64,000 nt of DNA from Thalassovita sp. (GTDB lineage: Bacteria; Pseudomonadota; Alphaproteobacteria; Rhodobacterales; Rhodobacteraceae). This document shows positions 44,115 to 52,424 of this stretch, one piece after another (the first letter of the stretch is position 1; every line of letters starts with the position of its first letter). The notes beneath the pieces are model-generated. The model did not search any database. It was given only the letters and a program-made list of their open reading frames with translations, and was not told the DNA's origin. The position numbers were made by a program, and so were the translations under genes. The DNA lies in NCBI RefSeq assembly GCF_963691685.1, contig NZ_OY829290.1, forward strand, positions 2,542,001 through 2,606,000, given 5' to 3'.

Positions 44115-44273
44115 GAGCGGATCATCGAAGAAACTGTCGCGGACTTTGAGCAGTTTGACATCGACCTTATTCTGCCGGGGCATTGCACCGGCTGGCGGGC
44201 AACGAACGCCCTTGAACTGTCCTATGGCGAGCGGTTGGTGCCCATCGCTGTAGGCATGAAAATCAACCTTTGA
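44115..44273 (+). pseudogene. C-terminal remnant of an MBL-fold hydrolase
   Basis: A frame of 52 codons plus stop reads ERIIEETVADFEQFDIDLIL, then PGHCTGWRATNAL, then a short end finishing VPIAVGMKINL. The segment PGHCTGW-A with the closing strands is typical of the end of metallo-beta-lactamase-fold hydrolases. There is no N-terminal part and no suitable start, so it is a leftover of a deleted gene that once belonged to this operon. Confidence 0.7.
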
Positions 44274-44287
44274 GAAAGGTGACAGAT

Positions 44288-44959
44288 ATGGAACTCAACG
44301 CAAACTTTGACGAACGCGCCGTCGTGCATTCAGATAAAGAGCCCTGGGTCGCCTCGCCGATGAAAGGGGTGGACCGTCGGATGCTGGACCGGATCGGCGA
44401 CGAGGTCGCACGGGCCACCACGATCGTGCGTTACGCGCCCGGCAGCGCCTTCTCTGCTCACACCCACACAGGCGGTGAGGAGTATCTGGTGCTCGATGGC
44501 GTCTTTCAGGACGAACATGGCGATTTCCCCGTTGGCACCTATGTGCGCAACCCACCGACATCGTCGCATACCCCCAGTTCGGCCTCAGGCGCCACGATTT
44601 TTGTCAAACTCTGGCAATTCAACATGGACGACCGCAATCAAGTGACCATCGGCTCGATGGCCGAGACGCCGCAGCCCGTCCGCGACGGCGTAGCCGAAAT
44701 CCCGCTGTTTCAAGATGCTCGCGAGCGCGTGCGCATTGAGGTGTGGGACGCCAATGCCTCCATTGCGGACAACGACCACAAGGGTTTCGAGGCGCTGGTG
44801 ATAGAGGGCACATTTGTCGAAAGTGGCGAAGAGTTTGCGAAGAACTCTTGGCTGAGGCTTCCCGCGGGTATGCCCTTGAACGCAATCGCAGGTCCGGAAG
44901 GTGCACGCCTCTGGATCAAATCTGACCATCTGGCCGAGGCACCAACCGCGCCCACTTAA
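44288..44959 (+). CDS. ChrR-like double cupin protein
   Basis: A 223-residue protein made of two cupin domains of the ChrR type. ATG 44288 is used because the upstream TTG lies within the MBL remnant. The first cupin (residues about 20-115) has metal-ligand candidates in FSAHTHTGGEEYLVLDG and SSHTPSS; the second (about 130-215) has EALVIEGTF and WLRLPAG with fewer ligands. ChrR cupins bind zinc and respond to singlet oxygen or organic peroxides, but no anti-sigma N-domain is present, so this is a stand-alone cupin. It lies 15 bases before the SDR gene. Confidence 0.82.
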   Translation: MELNANFDERAVVHSDKEPWVASPMKGVDRRMLDRIGDEVARATTIVRYAPGSAFSAHTHTGGEEYLVLDGVFQDEHGDFPVGTYVRNPPTSSHTPSSASGATIFVKLWQFNMDDRNQVTIGSMAETPQPVRDGVAEIPLFQDARERVRIEVWDANASIADNDHKGFEALVIEGTFVESGEEFAKNSWLRLPAGMPLNAIAGPEGARLWIKSDHLAEAPTAPT

Positions 44960-44974
44960 CCGGAGGAAAACGAC

Positions 44975-45661
44975 ATGGCTGCTCAAAGCGCATCCCTCGC
45001 GATTGTCGCGGGGGCCGGGGCAGGGCTTGGCCAAACCTTGGTCTCAAGCTTCAATGACAATGGCTACATCGCTTTTGGGCTGAACCGTACGGTGCCCAAC
45101 GGCGCCAAGGAGACGATCCTAGCTGTGGATCTCGCGAACGCTCATCTCACCGCGCGCAAATTGCTCGATCTGAACGGCACCCATGGCGCGCCCAAGCTGG
45201 TGGTTCATAACACAGCCAAGTTGGTGATTTCTGACTTTGAGAACACCTCGGTTGACGACTTCGAAGCAACCTGGCGGTCGATGGTTCTTTCGGCGGTGAA
45301 CCTTGCCAAGGGCGTGTTGCCCGGCATGGTCGAAACCGGCGGCGGAACATTCATCGTCTCGGGCGCGACGGCCAGCTTGCGCGGGGGCAAGAACTTTGCG
45401 GCGTTCGCTGCTGCAAAGGCCGCGCTTCGGGCGCTGACACAATCATTGGCGCGGGAATACGGGCCGAAGGGCATCCACGTGGCACATGTGATCCTGGACG
45501 GGATTGTCGACACCGAAGCCAGCCGAGACCTGCATGGCATGGACCCCGCCCGGATGATGAAACCTGAAGACATCGCGCAGGTCTATCTGGACCTCGCCAA
45601 CCAACCGAAATCTACTTGGACCCATGAGCTGGATCTCAGACCTATGGGGGAGGCATTCTGA
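44975..45661 (+). CDS. SDR family protein with Phe in place of catalytic Tyr
   Basis: A 228-residue short-chain dehydrogenase/reductase-like protein. The nucleotide-binding turn is AGAGAGLGQ (a variant of TGxxxGIG), and the catalytic serine fits VSGATAS. The YxxxK motif is changed: the sequence is GKNFAAFAAAKAAL, so the Tyr position is Phe while Lys is kept. The C-terminus (GPKGIHVAHVILDGIVDT) follows the family. Without Tyr, ordinary hydride-transfer catalysis is doubtful; it may use another proton donor or act as a binding protein. Its stop shares a base with the FAD gene start (TGATG). Confidence 0.82.
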   Translation: MAAQSASLAIVAGAGAGLGQTLVSSFNDNGYIAFGLNRTVPNGAKETILAVDLANAHLTARKLLDLNGTHGAPKLVVHNTAKLVISDFENTSVDDFEATWRSMVLSAVNLAKGVLPGMVETGGGTFIVSGATASLRGGKNFAAFAAAKAALRALTQSLAREYGPKGIHVAHVILDGIVDTEASRDLHGMDPARMMKPEDIAQVYLDLANQPKSTWTHELDLRPMGEAF

Positions 45662-46746
45662 TGCAAACAGACATTCTCATAGTGGGCGGCGGCCTGTCAG
45701 GCCTCGCTCTGGCGGATCACTTGGCCCAGCAAGGCACTGACTTCTTGCTTGTAGAGGCGCAGGAACGCTTGGGAGGCCGGATCATGACCAAAGACATCGC
45801 GGGTGGCCGGTTCGATCTTGGCCCAGCCTGGTTTTGGCCTGGCCAACCGCGCATGGCCGCACTTTCCCGGCGGTTCAATATCCCCGTCTTCGAGCAGTTC
45901 TCAACCGGCGATCTGATGTATCAGGACCAAACAGGTGCCGTTCAACGCGGGCGGGGCTATGCCTCGATGCAAGGGTCGCACCGCTTGGACGGCGGGATGG
46001 GCGCTTTGATTGATGGGCTGGCCAATTCGTTGGATGAAAACAAGATCCTCACGAACGCCAGGCTCGACACGGTTGCCCATGGCTCGGACGGTATAACAGC
46101 GACCGTCATCCAAGATGGGTCAGCGACAACCATTAAGGCACGTCAGATCATTCTGGCTGTTCCGCCACGCGTGGTTGCGGACAACGTGACGTTCGAGCCC
46201 GCACTGGATGCCGCGCAACTTCAATCGCTCAAGAATGTCCCCACATGGATGGCGGGTCAGGCGAAAATTGTTGCCGTCTATGACGAGCCGCACTGGCGCA
46301 ACGCTGGCCTCTCTGGCGACGCGATGAGCCACTGCGGGCCGATGTTCGAAATCCACGACGCCTCGCCAATGAACGGTGGGCCTTACGCACTGTTTGGTTT
46401 TGTGGGCGTGCCCGCGGATGCCAGAGAGGTTCATCGGGACGAGGTGATGAAGCTTGCCCAGGAGCAACTCGTTGCGCTGTTTGGCCCCGAGATGGGCAAC
46501 CCGCGCGACTTGATCCTGCAAGACTGGGCGACCGTTCCCGAGATCGCCCGCGCGCAAGACCGACGGCCCGTCAGCCGCCAACCAAGCTATGGCTTGCCGC
46601 ACGAATTACGTCCGTTGGCGCAGCAGGGCCTCTACTTCGGCTCCACGGAGACCGCCCACAGTTATGGGGGCTTCCTTGAAGGCGCGCTGGAGACAGCCGA
46701 AGGACTGTCCAAGACCCTCCCTTTGGTGGCGTCTATGAGTGCCTAA
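45661..46746 (+). CDS. FAD-dependent amine oxidase-like protein
   Basis: A 361-residue flavoprotein of the amine oxidase/phytoene-desaturase superfamily. The dinucleotide fold starts at once (DILIVGGGLSGLALADHL), followed by the GGR motif (ERLGGRIMTKDI), and the C-terminal FAD contact is GLYFGSTETAHSYGGFLEGALETAE. The substrate is not evident. It closes the TetR-controlled operon and is followed by a 10-bp hairpin. Confidence 0.85.
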   Translation: MQTDILIVGGGLSGLALADHLAQQGTDFLLVEAQERLGGRIMTKDIAGGRFDLGPAWFWPGQPRMAALSRRFNIPVFEQFSTGDLMYQDQTGAVQRGRGYASMQGSHRLDGGMGALIDGLANSLDENKILTNARLDTVAHGSDGITATVIQDGSATTIKARQIILAVPPRVVADNVTFEPALDAAQLQSLKNVPTWMAGQAKIVAVYDEPHWRNAGLSGDAMSHCGPMFEIHDASPMNGGPYALFGFVGVPADAREVHRDEVMKLAQEQLVALFGPEMGNPRDLILQDWATVPEIARAQDRRPVSRQPSYGLPHELRPLAQQGLYFGSTETAHSYGGFLEGALETAEGLSKTLPLVASMSA

Positions 46747-46785
46747 AGACAAAATGCTAGCCCCCGAAGCGGACATTGCTCAAAT

Positions 46786-46810
46786 GTCGGCAGTGTCCCG
46801 CACTGCCGAC
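46786..46810 (+). terminator. Hairpin after the FAD gene
   Basis: GTCGGCAGTG, five bases, CACTGCCGAC is a perfect 10-bp stem 39 bases after the stop. No T-run follows. Confidence 0.6.
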
Positions 46811-47694
46811 CTATAACTCGCCAAAATGCTGCACCCGTGCGCCAACGGCAGCTTTAGGAAAATTGCAGTGCAGCGTTTTGGCTTCCCGCTAACGACAGTA
46901 GTGGGCCGAAAGGCGAACTTTGCAAAGTCTGTTTCCTGCGCAAAGCGGACACTTTTACAGATCGCAGCGAACTCCGGCTTTCCGCCCTCCTCCGCATTAG
47001 TAAACTGGTTGCTCCAGCGATGGGCAACAGGGCTGTCTTGGGCTGGGCCCGGCCGTTCGTCACATTTGAAAAGAACGAGCGATTGGTGCCTGATTTGGAA
47101 TTTGGTCTGCAAAGAAGCATTCGTGCTTTGAAGAGGAAATTTGGCCTCCTCTGCTGTGCGCTCGAAGGACTTTCATTGGGCCACCTCATACTCAAATCGC
47201 TGTAACCGAATGCTATATCAGTACGAGATTGGAGCTGCGCTTTCGTTGTTTATAGCAGCCGCAAAAAACGCCAAATTTTTCTATTGGGGCCTTGATATGG
47301 AGTGAAGAGCCAAGCCGTCAAATCTGTGTCCAAACTCCAAATTTAGATGAAGAGGTCTTCCGTGGTTTTGGCAGGTATCAAGTCCGAACATCGTCCATTA
47401 GAGGCGGAGCCAACATTCAAAAACGCGCCGCTCCTCCAGACTGGCGTTGCGAAGCAAGCTTCAACGCCATCTCAACCACTGCATCCATCAGCACGGCCAA
47501 GTGGCTAAATACTGTCTGAACGCCGCTCAATTTGGCGCCCAAGGCTTATCCCATTAGCCCCTTGGAGATTTTAGTTTTCACGCGCCCACGTCTTGCCCAA
47601 TTTGTAGCAACCGACCAGCCCCCCTAGCGTCTCAAAAGCCCCACGAAATGTCACGTTGGGGCCGACGGCACGATGCATTTGCCACAAATTCTCT
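46811..47694. other. Long region with no convincing gene
   Basis: Nearly 900 bases between the FAD gene and the stop of the universal stress protein gene. Short frames on both strands overlap each other and lack ribosome sites or motifs. It separates two regulons; nothing definite is seen. Confidence 0.45.
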
Positions 47695-48105
47695 CTATCG
47701 AACGATCAACACAGAGCAGGAGGCGCGCCTGCAAATGCGAGAGGTTGTCGACCCCAGGGCGTAGCCTTCGCTGCCTGGTCGCTGTGCGGCAAGCACGATC
47801 AGATCGGCCCCCATCTTGCTGGCAGCCTCAACAATCGCAACGCCCGGTTTACCGGTCCCAACCTTGCATCCGATTTCCGGGTGATCCTTTAGCGCGGACC
47901 TTAGAACCTCCTGCGCATTTTGCAGGAACTCTTTCGGGCTGCGCTCAATCACGGCATATTCAGCTACATAGCTCGGCAGGCTCTCCAACACAGTCAGTGC
48001 CGTGAGATGGCCATCATCAGCAAGCATTTGACGTGCACATGCGACCTGCTTCGGCAAAGCGTCTAAATGATCTAGGGCAACAGGAATTAGGACGTTTTTG
48101 AACAT
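47695..48105 (-). CDS. Universal stress protein, UspA family
   Basis: A 136-residue single-domain Usp. ATG 48105 follows GGAGA and begins the typical MFKNVLIPVALDH. The ATP-binding signature is near the end (AAQRPGSEGYALGSTTSRICRRASCSVLIVR), matching G-2x-G-9x-G(S/T) with small changes. It is 60 bases after the TPP enzyme gene on the same strand and probably ends that transcription unit. Usp genes often accompany acyl-CoA-producing catabolic operons; the role here is unknown. Confidence 0.85.
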   Translation of the reverse strand: MFKNVLIPVALDHLDALPKQVACARQMLADDGHLTALTVLESLPSYVAEYAVIERSPKEFLQNAQEVLRSALKDHPEIGCKVGTGKPGVAIVEAASKMGADLIVLAAQRPGSEGYALGSTTSRICRRASCSVLIVR

Positions 48106-48165
48106 GATCGGTCTCCGATTGGGATCGGGGCTTGAGCGCCCCGATCCTTTGGACAAACGGTGCAA

Positions 48166-49977
48166 TTAATCCGTTGAAACATGGCTGACATCCGCATCGG
48201 GAGAATAGATGTCCAAAATATTCCAGTGGCCAGTTGTGGGCGTTGGATTGTTGATCATCGGCACATCCAGAACAGTTGGCCGACCACTTGCCATCGCCGC
48301 CTCAAGTGTCGGCAACAGCTCTTCCGCGCTGTTGATCTTGATCCCATCCGCCCCGTAAGCACGCGCTATCGCGGCATAATCCGGCCCATGTTCTGGCTGA
48401 GCTGCGCTGCCGGGGAACGTGGTCCCGTAGGTGAGCCCATAGTGGGCCTTTTGCAGGCCAGCGATGGTGCCAAAGGCGTTGTTGTTCATAACCAACCAGA
48501 TAATCCCAAGGTTCAGCTCAACCGCCGTCGCCAGCGCGGCAGGGTTTTGACCGAAACCACCATCCCCAACCAGACTGAGCACCACACGATCAGGGGCTGC
48601 CAGTTTCGCGCCCAGCGCCCCCGGAGGGCCGAATCCCATCGTCGCAAAGCCCCCTGGCGTCAGGATCGATCCCGGTGTCAGAATATCGAATTGTTGCCCA
48701 ACACCGTTTTTGTTCCAGCCGACATCTGTTGTGATAATCGCGTCCTCAGGCAGAGCCTTGCGCGTGTCAGCAAGAATGCGCTCTGGCATCATTGGAAAGG
48801 CTGCTGAGGTTTGCATGTCTTCGTTGGACGCTTTGAAAGCTGTGCGAAACTCTGCGATTTCCGCCCGTTTTTCATCCCGTGCAAAACCATCGGGATACAT
48901 CTCTTTTGCAACACGTGTCAGGACCCGCAAAGCCGCTTTCGCATCTGCGACGACGCCAATCTCGGTTGGGTAGTTCCGGCCAATTTCTTGCGGCTCAATG
49001 TCGATATGAATGACCTTGGTCACATCGTCTTTGCCACCGATATTGAAGGTGTAGCCGGGATACCAACTGGAGCAATCGGCCTCCTTAAAGCGTGTTCCCA
49101 CCGCAAAAATAGTGTCCGCCTTGAGGCAGCTCTGGTTCACAAGGCTGGTGCCCCAAAAGCCGGTCATCCCCATCACAAGCGGATGATCGTCACGCAACGC
49201 CCCCTTACCCATCAAGGAATGGGCAACCGGCAATCCCATGTGATCAACAAACTCACGTAATTCTTCACTGGCCTGGGCCAACAAAATGCCACCACCGACG
49301 TAGGCAACAGGATTTTGTGCATTGGCCAGCTTTTGAACGATTTCACGCGCCGTTTCATCATCAATAGATGGTTTGGAAAGGGTTCTGGTGTTTTGCGCAA
49401 CGCGCTCAAAACCGTCGGCCGGGATGACTTCGGAAAAAATATCCATTGGGACATTTACCAAAACCGGCCCAGGCTGGCCGCTTTCTGCGAGATGGAAGGC
49501 CTTTTCCAGGATTTCGGCCATCAAATCCGCGCGGTCCACCCGCCAAGCCCTTTTCACAAAGGGCCGGTAGATTTCCCATTGTGCCGCATCCGCGTGCAGG
49601 TTCACCTCCTGATGGGGATGTTTGCCGTAGTAATGCGTCGGGATGTCCCCGGCGATCACCACCATCGGAATGCAATCCAATGCAGCATTTGCGACCCCGG
49701 TGGCGCAGTTGGTTAACCCAGGAGAGAGATGCGACAACACCACCGAGGCCTTGCCCGTCACACGTGCGTAAGCGTCCGCTGCGTGACTGGCGATCTGTTC
49801 ATGTCGCACTGTGACAAACTCAATCGGACTGTCGGCCAGAGCCGCCAACACCGCAATATTGGTGTGGCCACATAGGCCAAAGACATGTTCGACCTCACGA
49901 CGTTCCAGAAAATCGACGATGTGTTCGGCAACCGTTTTGCCCTGCGTCTGGCTATCGACCTGCTGACCATCCATCAC
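48166..49977 (-). CDS. TPP-dependent enzyme, acetolactate synthase-like
   Basis: A 603-residue TPP enzyme with the three usual domains: N-terminal PYR domain (VEHVFGLCGHTN, with the catalytic Glu in FVTVRHEQIASHAADAYARVTGK), central domain, and C-terminal PP domain with the TPP/Mg motif GDGGFGQNPAALATAVELNLGI and NNNAFG. The sequence HYYGKHPHQEVNLHADAAQWE after the PYR domain is not typical of biosynthetic IlvB, so it is probably a catabolic lyase or decarboxylase. Its start overlaps the stop of the acylating aldehyde dehydrogenase gene by four bases, suggesting that it supplies an aldehyde to that enzyme. In inositol catabolism the analogous TPP enzyme IolD opens the ring. Confidence 0.83.
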   Translation of the reverse strand: MMDGQQVDSQTQGKTVAEHIVDFLERREVEHVFGLCGHTNIAVLAALADSPIEFVTVRHEQIASHAADAYARVTGKASVVLSHLSPGLTNCATGVANAALDCIPMVVIAGDIPTHYYGKHPHQEVNLHADAAQWEIYRPFVKRAWRVDRADLMAEILEKAFHLAESGQPGPVLVNVPMDIFSEVIPADGFERVAQNTRTLSKPSIDDETAREIVQKLANAQNPVAYVGGGILLAQASEELREFVDHMGLPVAHSLMGKGALRDDHPLVMGMTGFWGTSLVNQSCLKADTIFAVGTRFKEADCSSWYPGYTFNIGGKDDVTKVIHIDIEPQEIGRNYPTEIGVVADAKAALRVLTRVAKEMYPDGFARDEKRAEIAEFRTAFKASNEDMQTSAAFPMMPERILADTRKALPEDAIITTDVGWNKNGVGQQFDILTPGSILTPGGFATMGFGPPGALGAKLAAPDRVVLSLVGDGGFGQNPAALATAVELNLGIIWLVMNNNAFGTIAGLQKAHYGLTYGTTFPGSAAQPEHGPDYAAIARAYGADGIKINSAEELLPTLEAAMASGRPTVLDVPMINNPTPTTGHWNILDIYSPDADVSHVSTD

Positions 49978-51383
49978 GCGACCTCCTGTCCAAAGAACTC
50001 ACCGAACAGTTCCTCTTCCGAGGGGCGATCCTCGGGGATAGGGCGGCTGACCCAAGTGTAGTTCATCATATGTTTCATTGTGACGTTTTCATTGGTGATG
50101 TTGCCGCCCCAGATCCCGCACCCAAGGCTGGATGTCATCGGCATCCCGTTGGTCCATGCGCCTGCGTTTGCTTTGGACTGTGGCTGACGCACCATCATGC
50201 GGCTGACGGGTGCAAGTCGGGCGAGCCGATCAATGTTTTCGTTATTGTGGCTATAGATCCCGCAGGAATGGCCCTTGCCCCCAACAGCGTAGATCTGGCT
50301 TACGGTATCCAGCGCATCATCGAATGTTTCAAAGTGGTAAAGTGCCATCAGCGTGGTCAGTTTTTCTTTGGAAAACTTATGCTCTGCCCCGATCTGCCCC
50401 TGATTTTCCACCATCAGGAATTTGCGATCTTCAGGGATCGAAAACCCTGCAACTTCGGCCGTTTGCTGCGGACGGCATGCAATGGTGGGAAAGGTACGAT
50501 TGCCCTTGTCATCCCACATGGCGGCTTCAAGCTTGGCCTTTTCCTCGGCGTTACACAGATAGCCCCCTTCTGCTACCAGCGCAGCGACCATTTGGTCATA
50601 GACCGACCGCTGAATGATGATGTTGCCATCCGCAGAACACCCGGAGCCAAAATCCGAGGTTTTTGAAATCCGACTGTTCTGAGCGGCGATTTCGATGTCG
50701 GCAGTTTCATCAATAACGATTGACGAGTTTCCTGCCCCAACACCGTACGCCGGCCGGCCAGAGCTGTAGGCCGCCTTAACCATTGGCTTGCCGCCCGTGG
50801 CCAAGGTCAGGTCGCAGATTTCCATCAAGTGTTGCGTCAGGGGGATCGAAGGTTTCCGAATGGCCTGAAACAAGTCTTCCGGGGCGCCCGCAGCGCGACA
50901 GGCGGCGCGCATCACCTCAACCATTTCATAGGTTGTGTGGGCGGTCCTTGGATGCGGCGAAAAAATCACCGCATTGCGCGCATTGGCAGCTGATACGCCC
51001 GTGACAGGCGGCGTCATGGCCGGATTAGTCATCGGAATGAGTGACGCGATCACGCCAGCCGGCTTTGCATATTTGACCAGCCCCTTTTCTTCGTCGACCT
51101 CGACAACGCCAGTCGAAGGTGTACGCAGGACATCGCGCAAGACCATGTGGATCTTGAACCGTTTTGCGGGGCGGCCATCGCGGTCACCAATACCGCTTTC
51201 ATCTACGCCCTGCTTGGCCAGCCGCGTAAACGTCTCCTCGTTGCCTGCATACCAAGCGATGGCCTGAGACAGCCGGTCCAGGCTTTCCTGACTCCAGTCT
51301 TCAATCTCGGACATGGCGACGCGGGCACGCGCCAACATGTCTGCCGCCAACTGGCGATCTGCATCAGTGAGCTCTTTGCCCAT
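49974..51383 (-). CDS. Acylating aldehyde dehydrogenase, SauS-like
   Basis: A 469-residue CoA-acylating aldehyde dehydrogenase resembling sulfoacetaldehyde dehydrogenase (SauS) and the AdhE N-domain. The N-terminal half has MTNPAMTPPVTGVSAANARNAVIFSPHPR, the nucleotide and CoA region shows GRPAYGVGAGNSSIVID, and the catalytic cysteine lies in TSDFGSGCSADGN. The start follows GAGG in the upstream gene and overlaps it by 20 bases. It should convert an aldehyde plus CoA and NAD(P)+ to acyl-CoA. The true aldehyde (sulfoacetaldehyde, malonate semialdehyde-like or other) cannot be told from sequence. Confidence 0.85.
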   Translation of the reverse strand: MGKELTDADRQLAADMLARARVAMSEIEDWSQESLDRLSQAIAWYAGNEETFTRLAKQGVDESGIGDRDGRPAKRFKIHMVLRDVLRTPSTGVVEVDEEKGLVKYAKPAGVIASLIPMTNPAMTPPVTGVSAANARNAVIFSPHPRTAHTTYEMVEVMRAACRAAGAPEDLFQAIRKPSIPLTQHLMEICDLTLATGGKPMVKAAYSSGRPAYGVGAGNSSIVIDETADIEIAAQNSRISKTSDFGSGCSADGNIIIQRSVYDQMVAALVAEGGYLCNAEEKAKLEAAMWDDKGNRTFPTIACRPQQTAEVAGFSIPEDRKFLMVENQGQIGAEHKFSKEKLTTLMALYHFETFDDALDTVSQIYAVGGKGHSCGIYSHNNENIDRLARLAPVSRMMVRQPQSKANAGAWTNGMPMTSSLGCGIWGGNITNENVTMKHMMNYTWVSRPIPEDRPSEEELFGEFFGQEVA

Positions 51384-52278
51384 GGTGGTCCTCTTTGATT
51401 TTCAATGTTGGGGTATCAATGACGCGGCGCTGCGAACGGGCAGCACCGAAAGTGCGCTTTGCATGTTGCAGACAGCGGCGCGCATGTTCTTCGTAGCCCA
51501 GTTCAGCCACACGGCTTTGGTTGGGCAATTCGATGGAGTAGTTCATCGGCGGCATCCGTTCGATGATGCCGTTGAAGTCGATCCACCCCTCCCCCGGATA
51601 CAGACGTGCATCGCGCGCCAGCTGGATCATCCCTTCGCGCGTGTCCGCGATGCCGGGCAAACAATCCGAGATATGGAGGAAGTGAAACAGCTCTGAGGGG
51701 ACATGCAGCAGCTCCCCCAGATCCACCCGACTTAGGTGGAGGTATAGCGTATCCACCAATATCCCGCCATTGGGCCGGTCTGCTGCCCGCACAATGTCGA
51801 GTGTTTCATCCAAGGTGCGCAATCTGGAAAAGCTGGGAAACTCCAAATCCACGGTCAGGCCATACCCCGCGGCCAGATCACAGGTCTCGGCGTAGACATC
51901 GATCAAAAAGTTCCGGTCATCCCGCGTCGGTGTCCAGGCAGACATGATCATATGCCTCGCGCCCAACTCCCCACCAAGCTCCAGCGCGCGTTCAAAACTG
52001 CGTGGATCGACATCTTCGGTGATCCGCGCCAGCTCAACATCCAGCACTTTTACACCCGTTGTCGCCAAAGCTGTCTTGGTCGCCTGGATCTGCGCCTTGC
52101 TTACCGGGGTTTCGGAGAACTCACCCGGGACTTTCATCGGGATAAAGCGCGGGCTCACCGCATCATAACCGGCACGCGCGGCAATATAGACCAATTCAGC
52201 CGGTGTCGCGTTGATCAACGTAAGATGCGCAAGCGAATAAAGCGGCTCTGCTTTCGTTTGACTGCCTTGCTGCGTCAT
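51364..52278 (-). CDS. Sugar phosphate isomerase/epimerase family TIM-barrel protein
   Basis: A 304-residue xylose-isomerase-like TIM barrel (AP endonuclease 2 superfamily). Likely metal ligands are visible in order: LDVELARIT, TVDLEFPSFS, ILVDTLYLHLSRV, FLHISDCLPG and YSIELPNQ, each at the end of a predicted strand. Such proteins include inosose dehydratase (IolE), hydroxypyruvate isomerase and keto-sugar epimerases. It is first in the unit with the acylating dehydrogenase, TPP enzyme and Usp. A copy of the regulon operator lies 49 bases upstream. Confidence 0.83.
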   Translation of the reverse strand: MTQQGSQTKAEPLYSLAHLTLINATPAELVYIAARAGYDAVSPRFIPMKVPGEFSETPVSKAQIQATKTALATTGVKVLDVELARITEDVDPRSFERALELGGELGARHMIMSAWTPTRDDRNFLIDVYAETCDLAAGYGLTVDLEFPSFSRLRTLDETLDIVRAADRPNGGILVDTLYLHLSRVDLGELLHVPSELFHFLHISDCLPGIADTREGMIQLARDARLYPGEGWIDFNGIIERMPPMNYSIELPNQSRVAELGYEEHARRCLQHAKRTFGAARSQRRVIDTPTLKIKEDHHGQRAH

Positions 52279-52326
52279 CCTGCCCTCAATTGTCAGCGAA
52301 TCTCAATTTCAACTCATGTTTATAAA

Positions 52327-52343
52327 AATATCTGACATTTTTA
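52327..52343 (-). promoter_or_regulatory. GntR regulon operator, copy 1
   Basis: AATATCTGACATTTTTA, identical over 17 bases to the sequence at 63245-63261. Its core AATATCTGACATT is one change from a perfect dyad. It precedes the TIM-barrel/aldehyde dehydrogenase unit. Confidence 0.7.
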
Positions 52344-52367
52344 TTTTTATCAATCATTCTCTACTGC

Positions 52368-52395
52368 AAAAAAAGACGCCCGGGACCTCCGAGCG
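52368..52395 (-). terminator. Rho-independent terminator of the TRAP operon
   Basis: On the minus strand CGCTCGG, a five-base loop and CCGGGCG form a 7-bp stem with one G-T pair, followed by TCTTTTTTT. It lies 30 bases after the last oxidoreductase gene and before the next operator, separating two transcription units. Confidence 0.8.
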
Positions 52396-52424
52396 CCAAT
52401 CTGCCTTTGCGACTGCCAAGAAAA

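Noticed and set aside
46811..47520. Short frames on both strands in the long gap before the Usp gene
   Set aside because: They mutually overlap, lack start signals and show no domain. I treat the gap as non-coding.
48166..49977. Sulfoacetaldehyde acetyltransferase (Xsc) as identity of the TPP enzyme
   Set aside because: The SauS-like neighbour suggested it, but the N-terminal sequence lacks the Xsc pattern I know and no phosphotransacetylase gene is linked.
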